From: a virus
Direction: 5' to 3' (one strand)
Length of the DNA: 25,895 nucleotides
Virus record (IMG/VR): IMGVR_UViG_3300033153_003557
Span: 1-25,895 of that record
Shown here: positions 8,847 to 17,099 of the stretch, one piece after another
How the letters are laid out: each line of letters starts with the position of its first letter
Position numbering within the stretch: the first letter of the stretch is position 1
Notes under the pieces: generated by a model
The model's input: only the letters and a program-made list of their open reading frames with translations
The model's database searches: none
Told to the model about the DNA's origin: nothing
Position numbers and translations under genes: made by a program

Positions 8847-9789
8847 CTCTTTCTTTTAATTCTTCTACTTTCTTATCCATTATTTCATCAAAAAACATAT
8901 CTTTCATACCAGCTTCAAAAGTCCACTTAGGTTCATAGTTAAGCATCATCTGAGCCTTGCTAATATCAAATACGAATCTCTGTGGATCTACTTCTCTAGC
9001 TTTCACCTTCTCTACGCCACTCTTCCAACCAGTAACTTTACAGACAATCTTTCCAGCATCTTCTGCAGTAAGCTCCTCACCTGTACCAATGTTATAAATT
9101 TGATTCCAACTATCCCAACCAGCTAATAAGGCAAGAACGTTAGATTGAGCTATGTCAGGAATATAACAGAAGTCGTTGCTCTGATCGCCACCATACAACA
9201 TAGGCTTTAGTCCTCTCTGTATTCTAGCCCAATATCCACCAATAAGCCCGTGTCCTCTCTTCTCTTTTCCATAGATATGAGAATATCTAAGGATAATATG
9301 AGGATTTACCTCTTCCACAAAGCTTTCGCCTATTAATTTAGAACAAGCGTATTGTGAGTTACCCATTACCTTAAAATCCTCAGTAATAGGTGGTGTTTGA
9401 ACAATAGGCATATAAACTGAACCAGTAGAAGCGTACACTAGGGGTATATGGTACATTTTGCATACATTAGCCACATTACTTGTACCTACGTGATTAGTTT
9501 CAAAGGTTAGTCTAGGGTTCTTATCTGCCTCAGCAAAACGAGCAATAGCAGCTAAATGAAGTACCCTATGTGGTTTGTGTTCTTCTACAAACTTCTGTAA
9601 TTGTTTAAAATCCCTAATATCATTACCTTCTAAAAGATCGTAGCCTATCACTTGATGGCCTAACTCCTCTAATTGTTTAACAGTTTCCTGTCCTACAAAG
9701 CCTAGATGTCCTGTGATCATAATCCTTCTAGGGAGAGGAAACTCTAACTTAATTGTAGTAATAGGTACTGGTGTTGATGTAGAATTCAT
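8824..9789 (-). CDS. NAD-dependent nucleotide-sugar epimerase/dehydratase
   Basis: A 321-residue extended short-chain dehydrogenase. The Rossmann loop is GHLGFVG (27-33), the catalytic Tyr-Lys pair lies in QYACSKLIGE (Tyr147, Lys151), and YASTGSVY (119-126) carries the conserved Thr/Ser. NADP/NAD-binding and HLAAIARFAEADKNP follow the usual UDP-galactose 4-epimerase/GDP-mannose dehydratase pattern. ATG 9789 is chosen over ATG 9828 because it is preceded by TAAATATAAAATT, the leader type of many genes here, and because the extra residues are not family-like. It would act on a nucleotide-linked hexose in the cytoplasm, as part of the sugar cassette. Exact specificity (4-epimerase, 4,6-dehydratase or reductase) cannot be read by eye. 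Confidence 0.85.
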   Translation of the reverse strand: MNSTSTPVPITTIKLEFPLPRRIMITGHLGFVGQETVKQLEELGHQVIGYDLLEGNDIRDFKQLQKFVEEHKPHRVLHLAAIARFAEADKNPRLTFETNHVGTSNVANVCKMYHIPLVYASTGSVYMPIVQTPPITEDFKVMGNSQYACSKLIGESFVEEVNPHIILRYSHIYGKEKRGHGLIGGYWARIQRGLKPMLYGGDQSNDFCYIPDIAQSNVLALLAGWDSWNQIYNIGTGEELTAEDAGKIVCKVTGWKSGVEKVKAREVDPQRFVFDISKAQMMLNYEPKWTFEAGMKDMFFDEIMDKKVEELKERDEKVPNA

Positions 9790-9847
9790 AATTTTATATT
9801 TATCGTTTATTAGTAAATAGTGGGGCATTTTTGGCTGCCCCTGGCCA

Positions 9848-10249
9848 TTAGAAAAATACCATCTCCTTCCGATTAATGACTATAACTCCAGCAGGAACAT
9901 CTTTAAATACAGTTGTACCAGCACCGATCATAGCGCCCTTACCTATAGTAACGCCACACAGTATTACACAACCTGCGCCTATAGAAACGTCATCCTCTAC
10001 AATGGTTTTTTCCCAATCCTCTTTACCTCTTGGGGGTTTAGCATCGTTAGTAAATACGACAGAAGGGCCGAGAAACACATTTTTTCCCAGTTCCACACCT
10101 TCAGGCAAGAAGCAAAAGGCTTGTATTTTACAGCCATCACCTATTCTAACGTCTTTACCAATCCAAATTGGTGCGTGCAAGGTACAGTTATCAGCTATAG
10201 CACAATCTAAAATGACTGATTTTTCAGGATGCCAGATTTTTGTTTTCAT
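9848..10249 (-). CDS. Hexapeptide acyltransferase, sugar N-acetyltransferase
   Basis: A 133-residue left-handed beta-helix acyltransferase, shorter than the neighbouring one at 8174. Hexapeptide units include IWIGKDVRIGDGCKIQ, VELGKNVFLGPSVVFTND, and VSIGAGCVILCGVTIGKGAMIGAGTTVFKDVPAG. The KPPRGKEDWEKTIVED loop (about 72-87) fits the substrate loop of WbpD/FdtC-type amino-sugar acetyltransferases. Its ATG overlaps the TGA of the aminotransferase gene upstream (ATGA), which is the order expected for a PLP aminotransferase that makes an amino sugar and an acetyltransferase that caps it. Specificity is inferred from that pairing only. Confidence 0.85.
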   Translation of the reverse strand: MKTKIWHPEKSVILDCAIADNCTLHAPIWIGKDVRIGDGCKIQAFCFLPEGVELGKNVFLGPSVVFTNDAKPPRGKEDWEKTIVEDDVSIGAGCVILCGVTIGKGAMIGAGTTVFKDVPAGVIVINRKEMVFF

Positions 10250-11289
10250 TTCTCTTTCCTTTTTATGAGCAATTTTGTTTTTATTATATTATCGCAAATA
10301 TATTTAATATCAGTATCTTTAAGTTCGGGATATAATGGTAAACTAACAAGCCTTTCCCCAAGATATTCAGTTTTCTCTAGGTTATTACTTAAACATCCCT
10401 TAAATGCTGTCATTTTATGTAAAGGTAGGAAGTGAACTGAACATTGAATACCCCTATCAGCCATAATTTGCATAAAAACATTCCTTTCTTCTACTAAAAT
10501 AGGGTATAGATGTATTCCTGTATTCTTTAAGCCTAATAATTCATTGTATTTCTCTACACATCGCTGTCTTTCTATGTGTATTTCTACATATTTATCAAAA
10601 TTAGCTAATAATATAGCGCTTAATATATCACTTGGGTTGCACTTCCAACCCATAAATTCTATATCATACTGCCAATTATTCCCTTCATAACGTTTCCAAC
10701 CATCTTTAGATATGCCGTGATGCCTAGCCTTTTTAAACCATTCAGCAGCTTCATCATTATTAGTGCAGATACAACCGCCCTCTCCCATAGTTAGGTTCTT
10801 AGTGGCATAAAAAGAGTAACAAAAAAAGTGATCTGAATCCTTGCACATATCTTTTTTCATAAGATGAGCGCAATCTTCAACCACGGGTCTATTATGATAA
10901 TTTGTTATAGCTTCTACACCGCATAAATGAACAGGTATAGCTACATCAAATGGTAGTTCTGAATTAGTATCTAAACACATCTTGTCATCTACATCACCCC
11001 ATAAAATAGTACCTCCAGCGTGATATATAGCCTCAGCGGTAGCAGCAAAGGTTAGGGATGGACAATATCCAACAAAACTCTTCCCTTTAAATAGATACTC
11101 TAAAGATAGGTGTAAAGCAGCTGTACAAGAACTCAACATAATACAATGTTTTGCTCCAGTAAAGTCAGCTATCTTCTCTTCTAACTTTTCAGTAACTTTG
11201 CCAGTTGTTATCCAACCAGCCTCAATTGTCTTTTTAACCTCATCTAGCTCTTCTTCGCCTAGATAGGGTTTGCAAAATCGTATTGCCAT
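10246..11289 (-). CDS. DegT/DnrJ/EryC1/StrS sugar aminotransferase
   Basis: A 347-residue PLP-dependent aminotransferase that would convert a keto nucleotide sugar to an amino sugar. Family marks: KPYLGEEELDEVKKTIEAGWITTG at the N terminus (7-30), LSSCTAALHLSL (52-63) for phosphate binding, PVVEDCAH with Asp139 for the PLP ring nitrogen, and SFYATKNLTMGEGG (159-172) with Lys164 as the Schiff-base lysine. A usual member is about 360-390 residues, so it is near full length. It lies 12 bp after the SDR gene and overlaps the acetyltransferase, giving the order dehydratase, aminotransferase, acetyltransferase seen in bacillosamine-, QuiNAc- and Fuc3NAc-type pathways. The family call is firm. Confidence 0.9.
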   Translation of the reverse strand: MAIRFCKPYLGEEELDEVKKTIEAGWITTGKVTEKLEEKIADFTGAKHCIMLSSCTAALHLSLEYLFKGKSFVGYCPSLTFAATAEAIYHAGGTILWGDVDDKMCLDTNSELPFDVAIPVHLCGVEAITNYHNRPVVEDCAHLMKKDMCKDSDHFFCYSFYATKNLTMGEGGCICTNNDEAAEWFKKARHHGISKDGWKRYEGNNWQYDIEFMGWKCNPSDILSAILLANFDKYVEIHIERQRCVEKYNELLGLKNTGIHLYPILVEERNVFMQIMADRGIQCSVHFLPLHKMTAFKGCLSNNLEKTEYLGERLVSLPLYPELKDTDIKYICDNIIKTKLLIKRKEK

Positions 11290-11301
11290 ATTTATCGTTT
11301 T

Positions 11302-12042
11302 TTATTGTCTTTCACTCGTATAATTATGATTAAAGCTTTCAAAAAGCTTCTCCCCCTCTCTTAAACCTATAATCTCAAATGGCCAATTAGGATCAATTGA
11401 ATCAGCTATCTCTTGTACTGTCATTGTTTTTAAATTTGGTGGGTAATAAATACCACTCTCTACATCAGATAGTAAATAATCACATACCTCATCTAATCTA
11501 ATAACAAATCTTGTGGCATAAGGTACTGTAATAGTAAATGGTTTACCAGCCTTTTTTTGTTTCTTAAATACTTCCCAAACACTACCCCTAGAGCCTATAA
11601 AGTTACCAAATCGCCAGACTATTCCCCCTCCTGCGAGTGTAATACTCTCAGCAATCATTTTTGAAGCACCATATATGCAACTAGGTTGAAATGCTTTGTC
11701 AGTAGAAACCATTATTACTTTTTTGCCTCTACCAGCTATCATTACATTCCTTGTGCCAGTTATATTAACATCAGCCACGGTGAACGTGTTATGTGACGTT
11801 GTGTCCATACGTTTCATAGCAGCCGTATGAATAATAACATCAACACCTTCGCAAGCCTCTTTTAAACGTTCTAAATCCCTAATGTCACCCAACCAATAGG
11901 ATATATTAGGATTATTCTCTCTTGCCATTTCAGATTGTTTGTATTCATCTCTTGAATATACTCTTACTTCGTGTTTTTTTGCTAATCGTTTTGTAAGGGC
12001 TTGGCCTAAAGTACCAGTAGCCCCAGTAATTAGATAAATCAT
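11302..12042 (-). CDS. PseB/CapD-like nucleotide-sugar 4,6-dehydratase
   Basis: A 246-residue SDR enzyme. It opens with LITGATGTLGQAL (4-16), has SRDEYKQSEM (30-39), the cofactor/substrate motif used by PseB/FlaA1/CapD proteins, then GDIRDLERL, IHTAAMKRMD (71-80), VSTDKAFQP (112-120), YGASKMIAE (124-132) and near the end IIGLREGEKLFES. These features point to an inverting or retaining UDP-GlcNAc 4,6-dehydratase, first step to many amino sugars. It is about 80 residues shorter than PseB and may lack part of the C-terminal substrate domain. It begins the sugar cassette; its ATG shares one base with the stop of the small zinc protein upstream (TAATG). UDP-GlcNAc as substrate is inference. Confidence 0.82.
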   Translation of the reverse strand: MIYLITGATGTLGQALTKRLAKKHEVRVYSRDEYKQSEMARENNPNISYWLGDIRDLERLKEACEGVDVIIHTAAMKRMDTTSHNTFTVADVNITGTRNVMIAGRGKKVIMVSTDKAFQPSCIYGASKMIAESITLAGGGIVWRFGNFIGSRGSVWEVFKKQKKAGKPFTITVPYATRFVIRLDEVCDYLLSDVESGIYYPPNLKTMTVQEIADSIDPNWPFEIIGLREGEKLFESFNHNYTSERQ

Positions 12043-12191
12043 TATTGATAGTTAGTTTCACAGGCTAAACAACAAAAACCAACACCATCATTAGTCCTAT
12101 AAGTTACAGGAGATGCCATACAACCAGCACATAATGTTTGTGGTTCTACTATGGTCTTCTCTGTTTTAACTACCTTTTTCTTTTTTGCCAT
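12042..12191 (-). CDS. Small zinc-ribbon protein after the capsid gene
   Basis: A 49-residue ORF from ATG 12191 to TAA 12042, coupled to the SDR gene through a TAATG overlap. It starts with a basic run (AKKKKVVKTEK) and has two cysteine pairs, LCAGCMAS and FCCLACE, spaced as a zinc ribbon. No specific family recognised. It lies just after the major capsid gene and its downstream hairpin, at the border between structural and sugar genes, and could be a small regulatory or virion protein. Confidence 0.6.
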   Translation of the reverse strand: MAKKKKVVKTEKTIVEPQTLCAGCMASPVTYRTNDGVGFCCLACETNYQ

Positions 12192-12214
12192 ACTTTTATG
12201 TTAAGTATAAATTG

Positions 12215-12242
12215 CTATTCCCCAAAATAAATTGAGGAATAG
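12215..12242 (-). terminator. Hairpin just after the major capsid gene
   Basis: On the minus strand a 9-bp stem (one G-U pair) closes a 10-nt loop, arms CTATTCCTC and GGGGAATAG. It begins 12 bp after the capsid stop. There is no clean T run after it, only a T-rich stretch, so it may be a partial terminator or RNA-stabilising hairpin that sets the high ratio of capsid to downstream products. The structure is plain; the role is inferred. Confidence 0.45.
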
Positions 12243-12253
12243 AATATCTAAGC

Positions 12254-13336
12254 TTAATAAGCTGTAGGATACTTGTATCGTGTGACACTTCCAGTAGCGG
12301 ATTCGTCAGCAACAACAGTTGTGTCGCCAGAACCAGCCCAGAACCATACACCACAAGAGGCGTTAAGCACTTTACTAATAAAGTTAGCTTTCCAACCATA
12401 AGTGGTTAACTGATTCAATGGATCGCCTTTTTCTGCGCCTTGAGCGATGAAGGTTTTAATACCACCATCTAACTCAGTAACACCGAAATAGCCTTTACCC
12501 ATTACTAGAGTACCATAGACAACAGCAGAAGCAGTTGATAATGAATCTCCAACACCACGAACAGCAGGACCTTGAGTGGTTTCTACGAAACGACAGCCAT
12601 AAATCTTACCAATTTCACCTGTATATAGGTTAGCTTGGCCAGGGGCAGCGTATTGATGGAAGTTAATCCAAGTAGAATCACTCACTAAGTCTTCAGCGGT
12701 TTCAGTATTAATGATGGATACAAAGTCGTTACCCTCGTAAGGTTTAACATTTAATCCTTTCAAACGATAGACACAAGATCTTACATTTGAAACAGATAAA
12801 ACATTATTATAACAACCAGTAGCACCAAGAACTGAACCGTAAATACCATTAGCGCAAGTAGAGATACCAGAAACAGATTCAAAGTAATCACCAATTGTAG
12901 CGGAGTTCTTTACATAATGAATACCAGCACCTGCATTGTAGGTAGCTAATTCACAAGTAATAACACGCTCAATAGTTTCACCAGCCTGTGCGCCTATGCG
13001 TTCAGCAGCCATCTTCATTACGTCAGTAATAGAAGTTAGGTCAACTAAGTCAGAAATTGATGTGTAACCACCAAATTGTCTGATAATAGCTGATACCTTA
13101 GCTGTTGATAAAGCGTTTGCTGTAGAAGTAGTAACACCCTCACTTAGAACGAAACCAGTCGCAAGACGAGTAGATCTGTTCCAAATAATAGTCTTACCTT
13201 CACCCTTAGGCAAAGGTCGCTTTTCACCAAACTGATAATACTTTAATTCTGGATCTAATACGTCTAACATTACTCTGTCGTAAAAACTCTTAATAGTATT
13301 TGTCAACGACGTAGTGTTTGATGTAGATGAAGCCAT
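12254..13336 (-). CDS. Major capsid protein, N4-gp56 family
   Basis: A 360-residue HK97-fold major capsid protein of the N4-gp56 type. Recognisable features: an N-terminal SFYDRVMLDVLDPELKYYQFGEKRPLPKGEGKTIIWNRSTRLA (about 18-60), followed by the LSEGVTTSTANALSTAKVSAIIRQFGGYTSISDLVDLTS segment (69-107) that is characteristic of this family, then ERIGAQAGETIERVITCELAT and a C-terminal VYGTLVMGKGYFGVTELDGGIKTFI. It follows the scaffold gene in the standard order portal, scaffold, capsid. The 74-bp leader holds two copies of AAACGAGT, 14-15 bp apart, and is unusually long for this compact operon, which may mean extra regulation for a highly made product. Family call is strong. Confidence 0.9.
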   Translation of the reverse strand: MASSTSNTTSLTNTIKSFYDRVMLDVLDPELKYYQFGEKRPLPKGEGKTIIWNRSTRLATGFVLSEGVTTSTANALSTAKVSAIIRQFGGYTSISDLVDLTSITDVMKMAAERIGAQAGETIERVITCELATYNAGAGIHYVKNSATIGDYFESVSGISTCANGIYGSVLGATGCYNNVLSVSNVRSCVYRLKGLNVKPYEGNDFVSIINTETAEDLVSDSTWINFHQYAAPGQANLYTGEIGKIYGCRFVETTQGPAVRGVGDSLSTASAVVYGTLVMGKGYFGVTELDGGIKTFIAQGAEKGDPLNQLTTYGWKANFISKVLNASCGVWFWAGSGDTTVVADESATGSVTRYKYPTAY

Positions 13337-13410
13337 ATAATTAAATATTACAAATCTTTGTTAATTATCACCTTTCAACCTTTATATGACTCGTTTTTAA
13401 TGTACTCGTT

Positions 13411-14043
13411 TTATGCTTTCGGTAATAAGTCCTCTAACTCCTTAGCAGTATATAAATACTTACCATCAGGTCCTTTCGCTTGAGGATCAATTGAATCACC
13501 AGAACCAGGTGTTTTAGCCTTAGAAGCAGATTCAACATTTCCCTTCTTCTTTTCAACAATATTATCATAAGCCTCTTGCTTACCAGCTTCTTTAGCTTCG
13601 TTTTGAGAAGTATCATATTTAGCTAGCTTATAAGCATCTGACCAAGCCAAATTAGGGTTTTCCTCTATTTTAGCCTTAATAATAGGTTGGAACTTGAAGA
13701 AGTCAGGATTTTTAGAGATTGTATCGTCTAAATCCCTCTTTCTCTCAGTAGCTTGTAGTCGTTTAGATACAATGTTATTTGCCCGCTCATCAATAAGCTT
13801 GAGAGCGTCTTCGGTATCACCAGCAAAATCCGTAGGAGTTTTAACTGGTTCAACGGGCTTAGACTCCATTGTGTCTACTAACTCTTTATACTGATTCTTT
13901 TCCTTAATAACCTCTTGAAAGCGATCATAGGGAACTGTCTTTTCTTCAGCCTCAGGTTTTATTTCTTCTGACGGAGAAGGGGTAGTTTCCTCTACCTCAG
14001 TTGATTCTTCATTTGATTCCTCAACATTAGTTTCGTCTGACAT
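13411..14043 (-). CDS. Capsid scaffolding protein
   Basis: A 210-residue, highly charged, mostly helical protein. Residues 1-37 are very acidic (EESNEESTEVEETTPS), then VPYDRFQEVIKEKNQYKEL (about 37-55) starts a coiled-coil region, a signature seen in many phage scaffolds upstream of capsid genes. The C-terminal end GKYLYTAKELEDLLPKA fits a capsid-docking helix. It lies between portal and major capsid genes, as scaffolds do. It would fill the procapsid interior and leave or be lost before DNA packaging. No protease domain is visible. Call rests on composition, coiled coil and position. Confidence 0.82.
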   Translation of the reverse strand: MSDETNVEESNEESTEVEETTPSPSEEIKPEAEEKTVPYDRFQEVIKEKNQYKELVDTMESKPVEPVKTPTDFAGDTEDALKLIDERANNIVSKRLQATERKRDLDDTISKNPDFFKFQPIIKAKIEENPNLAWSDAYKLAKYDTSQNEAKEAGKQEAYDNIVEKKKGNVESASKAKTPGSGDSIDPQAKGPDGKYLYTAKELEDLLPKA

Positions 14044-14090
14044 AATTTCATTTTAACGCCTTGTAGTGGCTTTATTAACATTTAATAAGG

Positions 14091-14193
14091 TTAAGTCCTC
14101 TTCTTTAATATATATAAAATTTCGTTAAAGATATAATCTATACTCTTTATCTCTCCAGCCTCAACTGAAGTATCTTCTTTCTTTTGTGCTTTC
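14091..14193 (-). other. Possible small ORF downstream of portal
   Basis: After the portal stop the reading frame offset from portal stays open to a TAA at 14091. The protein-like end (QKKEDTSVEAGEIKSID, then IFNEILYILKKRT) looks helical and charged. The only ATG starts (14363 and 14354) lie 160-170 bp inside the portal gene; a TTG just at the portal end could give about 36 residues. It could be a small gene, a rare frameshift tail on portal, or chance. I see no slippery site or SD box supporting it. Confidence 0.22.
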
Positions 14194-15876
14194 TTAACCA
14201 ATTCCAATTCCAGCTGGCGTTTGCGATCCTGGGTTAACTCCTGAGCCACTAGCCAACCCTCTGACTTGACCAGTATCTTGAGGGCCTGGAGCTTGTCCAG
14301 AACCTTGGGGAGCTGGGATTCCTCCTTGTTGTTTAAAAAGCGTTTCAGCATCTTTAATTTCATAGGTTTCGTATAAATTCTTTAAAACTACTTGTAATGG
14401 CTCTGGGCCTATAAGTTCTGCTAAAGGAGCAACAGTATTCAATAACTCTCTAGCCTCTGCTCTACGAATACTCTTATTCATTGGTTGGTCTGAAGCAGCA
14501 TCAACTGCTAAATCAAAATCACCTATAAGATTGTCTGGTTCTTGAGAAATCCATTTAGCCATACCTTCTCCTACTATTCTAATCTTTGTTGGCTTATCTA
14601 TATACTGTTGATTTAAAGCTAGTAACTGTTCGCCAAATTCCTTTAATGAATCCTCTAAGTTATCTAGTTTATACTTTAATCTACTTGAAGAAGCTTCCTG
14701 TAATAACATAATACCTGTAGCAGTTTCATTCTTAGCCTCTGAACCACTACCCTTAGCGTAATCATTTATACCTGATACTGTTTCCATATCATCTTTTATA
14801 ACAACTTCTTCATTATAAGCGCTTGCAGTAACATCAGGTGTTTCCAAGGCTTCAATACCAGCCATATTATCTGTGTGTATCACGTTTCCTGCCCTACTCT
14901 CAAGGTCTTCCTCATCTACACCAGCGTTCTTATTAACTTTCCACATTCTATTAAGAATAAGGGTAACATTATCCATTCTCTGATTTCTAACATCATTAAG
15001 CTCATATTGTAAGGAAGCTAACTGTTCTATCTCTCCAATACCAGGAAAGCTAGCAATATCTTCAATATCCATTAACTTAATAAATGGCTTTCTTTGATGG
15101 ATATAAGGATTAACTTCAGCTCTAATTAATGTATCTTTGTTAGCTACTACGATTAAACACTCTTTCTCTTCGCCGTCTATCTCATAAAGTCCCCAATATT
15201 CAAGGACTTCTATCTTCTTTACGTCTTTACTCCTAGGCTTAACAAGGCCAAGAATAGCATCTCTTTGCACCTTATATTCATCTTGCTGTACAGTAGTATC
15301 TAGGTTCTTAGGTATTTTATAGTTAGAATTAGTCTTTAGTTCAGTCAGACTACGTTCGCTTCTATGTATAATAAAACGGCAATTCTCAATAGTAGTGCCA
15401 TCTGGATCATAGAAAACATCAAACAAATCAATTAACTCAGCGTTAGGACTATCCATTCCTTTATCATTGAATTGCCAAGTTAGTTTAACCATTCCATAAC
15501 CATAACTCATAGCTTGGCGTAACCAACCCTTTAGTAATGATCTCATATTCATTTTATCCCATTGATAATCCATTAAAGCTGTATTGCTCTTAGCATTCTC
15601 TATATCATTTGGTTCACGAGGGATAGCTTCTAGTTTTACTTTGTTTCCCACTAGACGAGGAATAATTGTTTCAATTACAGAGAAAACATAAGGAATAAAC
15701 AAATCAGCCCTCCCATCATAGTTCTGATGACTATCATCTCTTACGGCTCTATATATACTATACCACTCATTAAACTTAATGAAATTTGGTCTTTGAAACA
15801 TTAAAGAGTTCTTATAAGCGCTATTTACCATAGCTAGAACATCTTTCTCTTTTCTTTTAGGTATGTTTATTGCCAT
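14194..15876 (-). CDS. Portal protein
   Basis: A 560-residue portal protein, which forms the dodecameric ring at the capsid vertex through which DNA is packed and ejected. The N terminus has FNEWYSIYRAVRDDSHQNYDGRADLFIPYVFSVIETIIPRLVG (about 33-76), and KGWLRQAMSYGYGMVKLTW (about 116-134) follows; both resemble portal proteins of environmental podo/siphovirus types. The middle contains LASLQYELNDVRNQRMDNVTL, typical of the portal stem helix, and SGINDYAKGSGSEAKNETATGIMLL of the crown side. The last 50 residues are Gly/Pro/Gln-rich (QQGGIPAPQGSGQAPGPQD) and locally GC-rich, as often at portal C termini. It lies 2 bp after TerL. Family call by pattern and position is firm. Confidence 0.88.
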   Translation of the reverse strand: MAINIPKRKEKDVLAMVNSAYKNSLMFQRPNFIKFNEWYSIYRAVRDDSHQNYDGRADLFIPYVFSVIETIIPRLVGNKVKLEAIPREPNDIENAKSNTALMDYQWDKMNMRSLLKGWLRQAMSYGYGMVKLTWQFNDKGMDSPNAELIDLFDVFYDPDGTTIENCRFIIHRSERSLTELKTNSNYKIPKNLDTTVQQDEYKVQRDAILGLVKPRSKDVKKIEVLEYWGLYEIDGEEKECLIVVANKDTLIRAEVNPYIHQRKPFIKLMDIEDIASFPGIGEIEQLASLQYELNDVRNQRMDNVTLILNRMWKVNKNAGVDEEDLESRAGNVIHTDNMAGIEALETPDVTASAYNEEVVIKDDMETVSGINDYAKGSGSEAKNETATGIMLLQEASSSRLKYKLDNLEDSLKEFGEQLLALNQQYIDKPTKIRIVGEGMAKWISQEPDNLIGDFDLAVDAASDQPMNKSIRRAEARELLNTVAPLAELIGPEPLQVVLKNLYETYEIKDAETLFKQQGGIPAPQGSGQAPGPQDTGQVRGLASGSGVNPGSQTPAGIGIG

Positions 15877-15878
15877 AT

Positions 15879-17099
15879 TTACCAGCCTGTACGGCTATTA
15901 CGAGGTTTGTAAGCTTTTTTAACGCTCGTTTGTCTTGGTCTGTAACTATCTAAGCCATATCTTATTGCATCCATAGGGTTAGACCACTCGTGTATTGTAT
16001 CATCAGGCTTATTAGATATAAAGTTTCCCACCTTATCTTTAGCCCATATATAATTACGATATGCTTTTATTGTTTTTAAACTTCTTTTAGTAACGCTTAT
16101 CCTTTGATCTTGAACAAACTGTATTCCCATATTAACACTACCCTGGCCTTTAATAGCGCCAATTATATTAACTCCATAGTTTCTTATCTCATCTATACTC
16201 TTTGGTTCAGCACTATCAGCTATGGTTAATATTCTTTGCTTTTCGTTCTGACCAAGAAAATCAGCTATACCTTTATTACTCAACTCTTTCTGATAAAGAA
16301 CCTCATCTATAATAAATCCATCATTATATTTGTAAATATCTACTACTACAGTAGGATCAATACTATATCCAAAATCTATTCCTCTTCTCTCCAACCTAGC
16401 TTCGTGTGGTATCTCATCTGTTATCTTCCAATCTTTATATATCCTACCCTCTAAAACACCAAGTAATCCAAGTCCATACACTCTCCACCAATTTTTATTA
16501 TGTTTATGACTTTCAATCTCTTTCTTACTAATCTCATCTAAAGCTTCATTGTGTAAATAAGTAAGTGGACCCAAATAATTCTCTCCTAAAAAATCAATAT
16601 CATCTCTATTAGGAAGCATCTCAGTATAGAACCAAAATTCTTCACTAGGATTCCAATCCATCCATACTATCTTTCTAGTTCTTGTAACTAACTGATCTAC
16701 AATGGGATATGGTAAATTATTAGCCTCATTAAGAAATAATATATCTCTTCTGGGGCCGTGAGCTTTTCCAAATTTGTCAAATGAAATAAACTCTATAAAC
16801 GTGCCTGTAGAAAATGTATAAATGTGCTTTGACTCATTCCACCTATCACTCTCCCAGTATCCGTGAGCCAACATTATATTTTTAAAATCTCTTATTGCGC
16901 CTAACTGTAAATGTGGGAAACTTTCTGCTACTACTGTCATTACTTCATTATTTGTACTCTGTGCGTAATCTATTAACCAAACTAAAATTGATATTGTTTT
17001 ACTTGCGCTTGTTCCACCACTAACAGCTCTAATTCTTTTCTTCAGGTTGAATATCTTTTTTGTCGCTATCGTGTTCTTGAATTTCATCTTCTTTAACAC
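15879..17099 (-). CDS. terL: Terminase large subunit (TerL)
   Basis: A 406-residue packaging motor. The ATPase half has a Walker A-like VSGGTSASKTIS (26-37), RRDILFLNEANNLP (117-130) as Walker B with the catalytic Glu, and VWMDWNPSEEFW (145-156) as the coupling region. The nuclease half has RRGIDFGYSIDPT with Asp242, TIADSAEPKSIDEIR with Asp295 and NPMDAIRYGLDSY with Asp377, the three acidic residues of the RNase H-like fold. The start at 17099 lies inside terS, giving a 71-bp overlap; a second ATG 12 bp later is possible. It acts with TerS and portal to pack DNA into proheads. All key motifs are present. Confidence 0.95.
   Translation of the reverse strand: MLKKMKFKNTIATKKIFNLKKRIRAVSGGTSASKTISILVWLIDYAQSTNNEVMTVVAESFPHLQLGAIRDFKNIMLAHGYWESDRWNESKHIYTFSTGTFIEFISFDKFGKAHGPRRDILFLNEANNLPYPIVDQLVTRTRKIVWMDWNPSEEFWFYTEMLPNRDDIDFLGENYLGPLTYLHNEALDEISKKEIESHKHNKNWWRVYGLGLLGVLEGRIYKDWKITDEIPHEARLERRGIDFGYSIDPTVVVDIYKYNDGFIIDEVLYQKELSNKGIADFLGQNEKQRILTIADSAEPKSIDEIRNYGVNIIGAIKGQGSVNMGIQFVQDQRISVTKRSLKTIKAYRNYIWAKDKVGNFISNKPDDTIHEWSNPMDAIRYGLDSYRPRQTSVKKAYKPRNSRTGW

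Noticed and set aside
9876-10268. Plus-strand 130-residue ORF opposite an acyltransferase
   Set aside because: The opposite strand carries a clear hexapeptide-repeat enzyme; the plus frame is its shadow.
12196-12399. Minus-strand 67-residue ORF overlapping the end of the capsid gene
   Set aside because: Different frame of the secure capsid gene, no leader, low-complexity Leu-rich product.
13337-13410. Promoter upstream of the capsid gene
   Set aside because: Only loose -10-like GATAAT is present, with no -35 at a sensible distance; the paired AAACGAGT repeats are noted but not explained.
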